Made by a program: the position numbers and the translations under genes. From the NCBI GenBank assembly GCA_938004315.1, contig CALKWG010000168.1, positions 1 through 20,186 on the forward strand: a DNA stretch of 20,186 bases. The letters are read 5' to 3'. This document shows, piece by piece, positions 13,217 through 20,186 of this stretch. How positions within the stretch are numbered: the stretch's first letter is position 1; each line of letters starts with the position of its first letter. Under the pieces are notes generated by a model that had not been told where the DNA came from, made no database searches, and was given only the letters and a program-made list of their open reading frames with translations. Source of the DNA: an uncultured Spirochaetaceae bacterium. Its GTDB lineage: Bacteria > Spirochaetota > Spirochaetia > Treponematales > UBA12059.

Positions 13217-14221
13217 CTAGGCCGTCGACCGCTCGACGATCGACGCGCGCAGCTGGATGCTCCTCGGCGGGCGCCCCGGTTCGAGGAGCTGCCCGAGCAC
13301 CAGCTCGGCGGCCAACCTTCCAGACTCCTTCAGCTCCTGGCTGACGGTCGTCAATTCCATATAATCCGCGGCCTCGACGTCGTCGAAGCCGATGATCGCG
13401 ATGTCCTCGGGCACGCGGAGCCCTAGGCGCCTGGCGGCCTTGACGGCGCCGAAGGCCTGCAGGTCCGACATGGCGAAGATCGAGCGCGGCCGCTCCGGCC
13501 CGATCAGCAGCTCCATGGCTTGAGCGTAGCCGCCGGCCACCGATACCTCGCCTAGGCGCAGGTAGCGCTCCTCGAGCGGCGAGCCCCCCGCGGCCAGGGC
13601 CCGCGAGAAACCTTCCAGCCGCAAGGCGCTGGGATTGAGCGAGTAGGGCAGGGGCACGTCCTGCCCCAGGTAGGCGCAGGGCGCGTAGCCCTTGCGCACG
13701 AGGTACTCCCCCGCCAAGGCGCCGCCGCGCACGTTGTCGCATTCGATGCTGTTGAAGGCCGCGTGGTGCTGCTCGATGAGCACGGCGCGTATGCCGGCCG
13801 CCAGGAGGTGCTCGGCGTGGGCGTCGCTCAGCTGCATGGCCATGATGATGACCCCGTCTAGGCGCTTGGCGAAGAAACCCGTGCGTATATAGCGGTCGAA
13901 CTGCTCGGGCGAATCGACGCTATACATGAGGAGCTCGGCGCTGGAGCGGTGGAAGACCTCGTTAATGCCTTGGATACGGTCGATGAACGACGGGGCGGGA
14001 AAGAAGGGCGCTAGGACGCCGATGCGGGCGTTCTGCCGGCTCTGGCGCGTCCCGGCGTTGCCGTGGCGTACGTAGGCCAGCTCGTCCATGGCTGACTTAA
14101 TGCGCTCGGCGGTGGCGGCTTGCACATCTTGCGGAGTATTGAGGAAGCGGGAGACGGTTGAGATGCTTACGCATGCCCTCTGGGCGACGTCATAGATCGT
14201 CGCCGCCGGTTTTCTGGTCAT
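13217..14221 (-). CDS. LacI-family transcriptional regulator of the sugar locus
   Basis: The 334-residue product has an N-terminal helix-turn-helix, ATIYDVAQRACVSISTVSRFLN (residues 7-28). A hinge (about 48-64) and a periplasmic-binding-protein-like effector domain follow, with IGVLAPFF, IIGFDDVEAADY and VSQELKESGRLAAELVLGQL. It probably senses a sugar or sugar phosphate and controls the downstream transporter and amylosucrase genes and its own promoter. The hinge is unusual: GNAGTRQSRQ replaces the common A-x-x-L pattern, with Arg59 aligned to the leucine that LacI inserts into the central operator step. GAAGGA (14231-14226) sits 4 bases before the ATG. It is the first gene of the minus-strand sugar cluster, 93 bases before the binding protein. 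Confidence 0.93.
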   Translation of the reverse strand: MTRKPAATIYDVAQRACVSISTVSRFLNTPQDVQAATAERIKSAMDELAYVRHGNAGTRQSRQNARIGVLAPFFPAPSFIDRIQGINEVFHRSSAELLMYSVDSPEQFDRYIRTGFFAKRLDGVIIMAMQLSDAHAEHLLAAGIRAVLIEQHHAAFNSIECDNVRGGALAGEYLVRKGYAPCAYLGQDVPLPYSLNPSALRLEGFSRALAAGGSPLEERYLRLGEVSVAGGYAQAMELLIGPERPRSIFAMSDLQAFGAVKAARRLGLRVPEDIAIIGFDDVEAADYMELTTVSQELKESGRLAAELVLGQLLEPGRPPRSIQLRASIVERSTA

Positions 14222-14264
14222 CGCATCCTTCGTTCGGCCGTGATGTATACGCCGAAGAGCTTTA

Positions 14265-14278
14265 TGAAAGTACTTTCA
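14265..14278. promoter_or_regulatory. Probable LacI-family operator
   Basis: TGAAAGTACTTTCA is a perfect 14-bp palindrome and resembles the LacI-family/CRE pattern TGAAA-n-n-n-n-TTTCA, but with TA rather than CG in the centre. Its centre (14271/14272) lies at the predicted transcription start of lacI, so binding would block the promoter (autoregulation). A second short dyad AACCGGTT (14286-14293) lies in the promoter spacer. Confidence 0.7.
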
Positions 14279-14279
14279 G

Positions 14280-14308
14280 AGTATCAACCGGTTTTGCTTC
14301 GATGTCAA
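14280..14308 (-). promoter_or_regulatory. Promoter of lacI
   Basis: On the minus strand a perfect TTGACA (14308-14303) is followed after 17 bases by GATACT (14285-14280). It begins only a few bases after the htpG terminator T-tract. The spacer contains AACCGGTT and the start site is covered by the TGAAAGTACTTTCA palindrome. Confidence 0.65.
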
Positions 14309-14311
14309 GTG

Positions 14312-14343
14312 AAAAAAAAAGACGCCCCTCTGTTCGAGGGGCG
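14312..14343 (-). terminator. Intrinsic terminator of htpG
   Basis: On the minus strand CGCCCCTC (14343-14336) pairs with GAGGGGCG (14330-14323) around a 5-base loop and is followed by TC and nine T residues (14320-14312). It lies about 70 bases after the htpG stop and separates htpG from the lacI promoter. Confidence 0.92.
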
Positions 14344-14413
14344 CTCAGTAGAGGATGTTCGTAGCGTCGACCAGGCCGGGGGGCTCTGCGCGCCGCCGAT
14401 CTCCGGCTTAGGC

Positions 14414-16276
<1,863 letters not shown>

Positions 16277-16316
16277 GGATGTACTCCTGGGCTTCGTGGG
16301 GCTGAGGTTTGTCCAT

Positions 16317-16346
16317 AAGATAACGAGGCCGCGGCAGGGTCGGCAA
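16317..16346 (-). promoter_or_regulatory. Possible promoter of htpG
   Basis: On the minus strand TTGCCG (16346-16341) and TATCTT (16322-16317) are separated by 18 bases, each matching four of six consensus bases. It lies about 40 bases before the htpG start. Strength is uncertain, and a heat-shock sigma form was not recognised. Confidence 0.4.
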
Positions 16347-16366
16347 GTCCGGGACCGGGGGCGGGG

Positions 16367-17215
16367 CTAGAAGTCGTAGGGCTCCCATTGACGGGCGAAG
16401 CCGCGGAAGCCGAGCTCCCGCGCCGCCGCCTCCTTGTCCTCCATCGCGTCGCCGTAGTGCATGAGGACCATTTTAGCCTTGGTCGCGGCCGGCAGCGCCG
16501 CCAGCTCGTCGATGGACGCGTGCACGCCGCCTTTGAAGAACTGGCAATCGTGGAAGATGAGCTCGAGCTTGAAGCGGCCCTCTAGGAAATCGATAAGCGA
16601 GGGGTCGTAGCGCGTGTCGCTCGTATAGGCGATCCGGCCGTCGATGACGACGCCGTAGCTCGGGGCGCTCGAACGCCACGACGGGGCGGAGTCGGGAATG
16701 TGCATGGTTCGGTAGAGGTGAAGGCCTATCGAGCCGAGCGACGCCGCGGACAGCTCGCGATCCTCGCCGGGGAGCGGGACGGGCTCGACGGCGTCCCAAA
16801 AGTCGTCGAAGCGCAGGAGCCTGCCGTTCACGCGCTCGTTGTAGGCGGCGCCGCCGGCCAGGGTCTTGTTCCATAGGAAGCGCCGGTAGCTCGCGGGGGC
16901 GACCATGGTCGATTTCTGCCTGGCCATATAGCGGTTGAGGAGCATGACTTCCTCGAGCCCGCCGACGTGGTCGGCGTGGGAATGGGTAATGAGGTAGTTC
17001 CTGACCTGCGTGACCGAAAGGCCGAGCCTGGCCAAGGCTTCAGGGGCGCGCGTCCCGCAGTCTACGAGGAGATGGTCGCCGCCTTTGAGTATGAGCAGGT
17101 TGTTCTGGTAGAACTTCTTGGTGAAGGCGCTGCCGGCCCCGATGAAGCATAGGCGCAGGCCTCCGGGGCTCTCGAGCTTGAGGGGCGTAGGCGGGTCGTC
17201 CGATCGTGCGCGCAT
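16367..17215 (-). CDS. MBL-fold hydrolase, RNase Z-like
   Basis: A metallo-beta-lactamase-fold hydrolase of unknown substrate. Visible motifs are LCFIGAGSAF near the N-terminus, LLVDCGTRAPEAL, the di-zinc motif THSHADHVGGLEEV, then MHIPDSAPSW, AYTSDTRYDP, IFHDCQFF and a late VLMHYGDAM that supplies further metal ligands. This layout suits RNase Z-like or phosphodiesterase-like members, but the tRNA-processing role should not be assumed. The start is uncertain: ATG at 17215 is preferred for the family N-terminus, giving 282 residues, while TTG at 17254 would add 13 residues (MDFLALAPYSYAR). Neither has a clear Shine-Dalgarno sequence. It is divergent from the M23 peptidase gene and unrelated in sequence to the broken MBL gene at 3837-4788. 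Confidence 0.85.
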   Translation of the reverse strand: MRARSDDPPTPLKLESPGGLRLCFIGAGSAFTKKFYQNNLLILKGGDHLLVDCGTRAPEALARLGLSVTQVRNYLITHSHADHVGGLEEVMLLNRYMARQKSTMVAPASYRRFLWNKTLAGGAAYNERVNGRLLRFDDFWDAVEPVPLPGEDRELSAASLGSIGLHLYRTMHIPDSAPSWRSSAPSYGVVIDGRIAYTSDTRYDPSLIDFLEGRFKLELIFHDCQFFKGGVHASIDELAALPAATKAKMVLMHYGDAMEDKEAAARELGFRGFARQWEPYDF

Positions 17216-17264
17216 ACGCGCATAACTATAGGGTGCTAAAGCTAAAAAATCCAAAGAAAACTAT

Positions 17265-17293
17265 GGTATAGATTGATTTTACTCGTTTGACAG
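17265..17293 (-). promoter_or_regulatory. Possible promoter of the RNase Z-like gene
   Basis: On the minus strand CTGTCA (17293-17288), 17 bases, then TATACC (17270-17265); each hexamer matches four of six consensus positions. The -35 overlaps the -35 of the divergent M23 promoter. The expected start would give a leader of about 40 bases to ATG 17215, which supports that start over TTG 17254. Confidence 0.4.
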
Positions 17294-17316
17294 GTCGATA
17301 ATCATCATGATACTAT
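17287..17316 (+). promoter_or_regulatory. Promoter of the M23 peptidase-bactofilin operon
   Basis: A perfect TTGACA (17287-17292) is followed by GATACT (17309-17314, 16-base spacer) or TACTAT (17311-17316, 18-base spacer). A 6-bp inverted repeat ACTATC/GATAGT (17312-17317, 17323-17328) overlaps the -10 and start region and may be a small operator or leader hairpin. Confidence 0.6.
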
Positions 17317-17351
17317 CGCCAGGATAGTCTATATCGGGCTTGGAGGCATTG

Positions 17352-18383
17352 GTGTCGACGCTACGCAGGTATAAAGAAATTGAAAAAAGCTTCGCCAAGC
17401 GTTGCGCCCGCGGCCTGCGCTCGGGAGCCTCCGCCGTAGCCGCGTTCTTCGGGCGGGTCTTTAAGGCCGGCAACCAGAAGATCACGATCATGCTCGTGCC
17501 CCATACCGAGCGCCGCATCCTGAACCTCCAATTGAGCTTCTTCGCGCTCTTCGCCATTTTCGCCGTCCTCATAGGCGGCGTCTCATACCTGAGCTTCTCG
17601 GCCTTGGACTATAACGACGCGGTGGCCAAGTTGGCCGGCAAAGCCGACAGCCTAAGCGACGCCCAGTCCCAGCTGGATCTAATGCGCGACTCCACGACCA
17701 AGCTGGTCCGCGCGGCCCGTAGCTTCCAGATCGCCTTGGACGCCACGCTGTCGCAGATCGGCGCCCAGCCCTCGCAGGCGCGGAGCGCCGACAAGGGCGG
17801 CGACCTGGCGGCCTTCTTCGAGATCGGCGAGATCGGTTCGGGCGGTCTCCGCGAGGTCGCCGAGCTCGATCGCGTGGCCCGCTACCTGGAGCAGAGCGTG
17901 CAGCCCCTGCAGGAGATCGGGGACGTCATAGCCGCCCAAGGCGCCACCCTGACCGAGATACCGAACCTCTGGCCCATACGCGGCGGCATCGGCCACATAT
18001 CCATGTACTACGGCCAGAACGAGAACCCGATCTTCGGCTCCTGGTACATGCATAAGGGCATCGATATCTCCACCTTCCGCTCCGGCGACCCCATACTGGC
18101 GACCGCCGACGGCAAGGTCGTGGCGGTGGCTTACGACATCGGCTTGGGCAACTATGTCATCATCGAGCATAAGTACGGCTTCCTGACCCGCTACGCCCAC
18201 ATGAAGGCCTCCACGGTTCAGAAGGGCCAGGTCGTACGCCAAGGCGCGGTCATAGGCTACATCGGCAATACCGGCCTCTCGACCGGCCCACACCTGCACT
18301 ACGAGATACACCTGGGAACGGAAACGATAGATCCCCTCCAGTTCCTAAAAAACCGCTCCGGCTCCAATACCCGGCGCAATTAG
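17352..18383 (+). CDS. Membrane-anchored M23 (LytM-type) peptidase
   Basis: This is a peptidoglycan endopeptidase, or an inactive-like regulator, of the cell envelope. After a basic cytoplasmic N-terminus of about 60 residues comes one membrane segment (FFALFAIFAVLIGGVSYL, about residues 62-80), a helical region (about 85-190) and the M23 domain. Zinc ligands are H234 and D238 in HKGIDIS and H316 in GPHLHYE, with H314 as the second His of the H-x-H motif. All expected catalytic residues are present, so it is probably active. GTG at 17352 is chosen because GGAGG (17342-17346) sits 5 bases upstream; TTG at 17340 is in the same frame but overlaps that ribosome-binding site. The bactofilin gene follows after 21 bases, a well-known pairing in cell-shape control. 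Confidence 0.92.
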   Translation: MSTLRRYKEIEKSFAKRCARGLRSGASAVAAFFGRVFKAGNQKITIMLVPHTERRILNLQLSFFALFAIFAVLIGGVSYLSFSALDYNDAVAKLAGKADSLSDAQSQLDLMRDSTTKLVRAARSFQIALDATLSQIGAQPSQARSADKGGDLAAFFEIGEIGSGGLREVAELDRVARYLEQSVQPLQEIGDVIAAQGATLTEIPNLWPIRGGIGHISMYYGQNENPIFGSWYMHKGIDISTFRSGDPILATADGKVVAVAYDIGLGNYVIIEHKYGFLTRYAHMKASTVQKGQVVRQGAVIGYIGNTGLSTGPHLHYEIHLGTETIDPLQFLKNRSGSNTRRN

Positions 18384-18404
18384 GCTCAAGGCGAGCGCAT
18401 AGCC

Positions 18405-18851
18405 ATGGCCAATCCTAAAGACAGCATCGTCAATACCATACTCGGCCCCGAAAGCTCGGTGCGCGGCGACCTCGTTATAGACGGCTTCGTCCGCGTCGAC
18501 GGCGAGCTCCGCGGCTCGCTTAGGACGACCGGCAAGTTGATCGTCAGCGCCGACGCCCGCTGCCAGGCCTCGTTGACCGCCCGTTCGGCCGTGATAGGCG
18601 GCGTCGTCAAGGGCGACGTCTACGTGACCGAGCGCCTGACCGTCCTGGACGGCGGCGTCATCGTGGGTAACGTCTTCGCCCCCTTCCTGGACGCCGAAGC
18701 CGACGTGGTCCTGCATGGCGACGTCGAGGTGTCGGGTAAGCTGGAAGGCGCCGAAGAGGCGCTGATCGCCTTCATGAAGCGCCACGACGCGGGCCTCGTG
18801 CCCGTCGGCTACGGCGCGGCGGCCGGCAAGGCGGAGCCGTGGCCAAGGTAG
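18405..18851 (+). CDS. Bactofilin, polymer-forming cytoskeletal protein
   Basis: A bactofilin-domain protein that forms filaments by a right-handed beta-helix and usually positions cell-wall enzymes at the membrane. The 148-residue product shows the repeating hydrophobic/Gly pattern: LGPESSVRGDLVIDGFVRVDGELRGSLRTTGKLIV, then AVIGGVVKGDVYVTERLTVLDGGVIVGNV and VVLHGDVEVSGKLEG (helix core about residues 12-115). Short, less ordered tails flank it. The upstream M23 peptidase gene is its likely functional partner. The ribosome-binding site is weak (AAGGCGAG). The 3' end overlaps the YaaR-family gene by 13 bases in another frame. Confidence 0.94.
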   Translation: MANPKDSIVNTILGPESSVRGDLVIDGFVRVDGELRGSLRTTGKLIVSADARCQASLTARSAVIGGVVKGDVYVTERLTVLDGGVIVGNVFAPFLDAEADVVLHGDVEVSGKLEGAEEALIAFMKRHDAGLVPVGYGAAAGKAEPWPR

Positions 18852-19327
18852 AGCTGCCGGACCACCTTACGGCGGGCCTGGTCCCCGGCCTGTCCGGACG
18901 GAAACCCGAGCGGAAGAAGGAAACGGCCAAGGCCGCCGCCTTCGGCGCCGCGATCAAAGAGGCTGAACGCGAGCTGAGCCCCGCCGCCTTAGGCCTCCCC
19001 TTCTCGGAGGCGGAGGCCGCCGAGCTCCTGGACGAGGTGCATCAGGCGGGCGACGAGCTCAAGCGCGACCAGGGGGCCGCCAGCATCGTCCGCTATAAAA
19101 AGGCCGTGCGCGACTTCGTCCACTACGTGGTGGAGCGCGCGTACGCGGTCGACGAGAAGACCTCCGGGCGGAGCGTCCTTAAGCGTAAAAAATTCACGAC
19201 GGTGACCGTCATAGATGAAAAGCTGGAGCGCCTGGCCGCCGAGGTCATCTCGGCCCAGCGCGACCGCCTGGAGATCCTACGGCGACTCGACGAGATCAAT
19301 GGCTTGCTCGTCGACCTTCTGCGCTAG
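18839..19327 (+). CDS. YaaR-family protein (DUF327)
   Basis: The function is unknown. The 162-residue product is largely helical: a charged, probably disordered N-terminus (about residues 1-40), then LLDEVHQAGDELKRDQGAASIVRYKKAVRDFVHYVVERAYAVDEK and a C-terminal VIDEKLERLAAEVISAQRDRLEILRRLDEINGLLVDLL. This pattern matches YaaR of Bacillus, including the ending. In Bacillus yaaR lies close to yaaT (PSP1), and here the next gene is PSP1/YaaT, which supports the call. It starts with GTG, with GGAG (18833-18836) upstream inside the bactofilin gene, so expression is probably coupled to bactofilin. Confidence 0.87.
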   Translation: MAKVELPDHLTAGLVPGLSGRKPERKKETAKAAAFGAAIKEAERELSPAALGLPFSEAEAAELLDEVHQAGDELKRDQGAASIVRYKKAVRDFVHYVVERAYAVDEKTSGRSVLKRKKFTTVTVIDEKLERLAAEVISAQRDRLEILRRLDEINGLLVDLLR

Positions 19328-19393
19328 CTCCGGGACTAGAGCCGAGCGGGGACTTTGAACCGGCCTTCAAGGCGGCCGGGCTAGGAGAGAAGC

Positions 19394-20142
19394 ATGGACG
19401 ATTACGCATATCATGATATGTCCGAGGACGAGCTTAAGCACCTCGAGGACGAGCATCACGGCCAAGAGGCCGAGCGCGGCCACCACGCCGAGCTGCCCGA
19501 GACCCTGTACCGCATCAAGGCCGAGCCGTACAACGAGACCTATTATGCGGTCTTCGATACGCCGCTCGAGGCGGGCATGAAGGTCGTGGCGCCGACGCGC
19601 TACGGCAAGGACCTGTGCACGGTGCTGGGCCTGGTGCGTTGCCCCGGCCCCGTGCGCTCCGACGAGCTCGTACGGGTCGAAAGGGTGGCCTTGCAGTCCG
19701 ATCTGGATCGCCGGGCTCAGGACGCCGAGAAGGAGCGCCGCGCCTACCAGCTCTGCCAGGAGAAGATCAAGGCGCATGGGCTCCCTATGAAGCTCGTCTT
19801 CGCCCACTACCTCTTCGACGATTCCAAGGTGCTCTTCTTCTTCACGGCCGACTCGCGGGTGGACTTCCGCGACCTGGTGAAGGACCTCGTGGCGGTCTTT
19901 AAGATGCGCATCGAGCTCAGGCAGATAGGCGTGCGCGACGAGGCCAGGGTGGTCGGCGGTTGCGGCGTCTGCGGCCGCGTCCTGTGTTGCCACGGCGTGA
20001 CCGACAAGCTCGTGCCGGTGTCGATCAAGATGGCCAAGGACCAGAACCTGTCGCTGAACTCGCTCAAGATATCCGGTCCCTGCGGCCGATTGCTCTGCTG
20101 CTTGGCCTACGAATTCGGCTTCTACCGCGAGGCGCGCCGAGC
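19394..20142 (+). CDS. PSP1/YaaT-family protein, 3' end cut by the library
   Basis: This is a PSP1 C-terminal domain protein related to Bacillus YaaT (RicT), a member of the RicAFT/Y-complex that affects RNA processing and binds Fe-S clusters. The 249 visible codons start MDDYAYHDMSEDELK, with a His/Glu-rich N-terminus. The PSP1 core follows: FFTADSRVDFRDLVKDLVAVF, RIELRQIGVRDEARVVGG, the Cys motifs CGVCGRVLCC and GPCGRLLCC, and VSIKMAKDQNLSLNSLKIS. The cysteines match those that bind clusters in the family. AGGAG (19383-19387) lies 6 bases before the ATG. The gene lacks its 3' end because sequence from 20143 on is adapter. Read through the adapter, the frame would falsely continue as DRKSTRLNSSH. 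A small CCGGCC/GGCCGG hairpin (19360-19379) precedes the ribosome-binding site. Confidence 0.92.
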
Positions 20143-20186
20143 AGATCGGAAGAGCACACGTCTGAACTCCAGTCACCGAATACGAT
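20143..20186. other. Illumina adapter read-through plus index (not genomic)
   Basis: From 20143 the sequence reads AGATCGGAAGAGC and continues as the standard TruSeq read-1 adapter to 20176. An 8-base index CGAATACG (20177-20184) and AT, the first bases of the next adapter part, follow. On the reverse strand it encodes the well-known artefact peptide TGVQTCALPI. The contig truly ends at about 20142. Confidence 0.98.

Noticed and set aside
16277..16366. Search for a CIRCE heat-shock operator upstream of htpG
   Set aside because: No TTAGCACTC/GAGTGCTAA inverted repeat was seen in the spacer.
19367..20176. A 269-codon minus-strand frame starting in the adapter
   Set aside because: Its start and first residues (MTGVQTCALPIC) come from the sequencing adapter, and the rest is antisense to PSP1/YaaT.

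Overview
This window looks like a chromosomal contig from a GC-rich bacterium, most likely a spirochaete (Spirochaetota). That placement is inferred from gene families and order: yajC-secD-secF with an enlarged SecF, M23 peptidase-bactofilin-YaaR-YaaT/PSP1, and a high-GC treponeme-like gene style. No rRNA or other decisive marker is present. The right end is artificial: the last 44 bases are Illumina adapter read-through plus an index, so the final gene is cut by the library and not by biology.

Layout. (1) 1-3600, plus strand: yajC, secD and secF, encoding the accessory Sec translocon, ended by a strong intrinsic terminator. (2) 3620-3772: a tRNA-Cys(GCA) gene with its own promoter and terminator. 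(3) 3837-7963: a metal/iron-sulfur module. A minus-strand metallo-beta-lactamase-fold gene (COG1237 type) is broken by a 131-bp hairpin-rich MITE-like insertion with a 5-bp target duplication. Divergent from it is a tightly coupled operon: a Gly-rich DUF5320 protein, two MinD-type ATPases with inserted 2x[4Fe-4S] ferredoxin domains, and a NifX/NifB-type cofactor-binding protein. A convergent NifU/IscU-like scaffold gene follows. The operon promoter and the NifU-like promoter carry the same operator-like motif between -35 and -10, which suggests one regulon. (4) 8008-14308, minus strand: lacI-type regulator, sugar-binding lipoprotein, two ABC permeases and a GH13 amylosucrase-type enzyme, probably a sucrose uptake and conversion locus. 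No transporter ATPase gene is present. (5) 14312-16346, minus: htpG (Hsp90). (6) 16367-17293, minus: a second, unrelated MBL-fold hydrolase. (7) 17287-20142, plus: membrane-anchored M23 peptidase, bactofilin, YaaR (DUF327) and a truncated PSP1/YaaT, a cell-envelope/cell-shape cluster joined to the YaaR-YaaT pair.

The most interesting parts are the Fe-S ATPase module with its shared operator, and the short hairpin element whose conceptual removal exactly restores the start of the interrupted MBL gene. All promoter, operator and terminator calls were read by eye from the sequence. Family names rest on recognised motifs, not on a database search.
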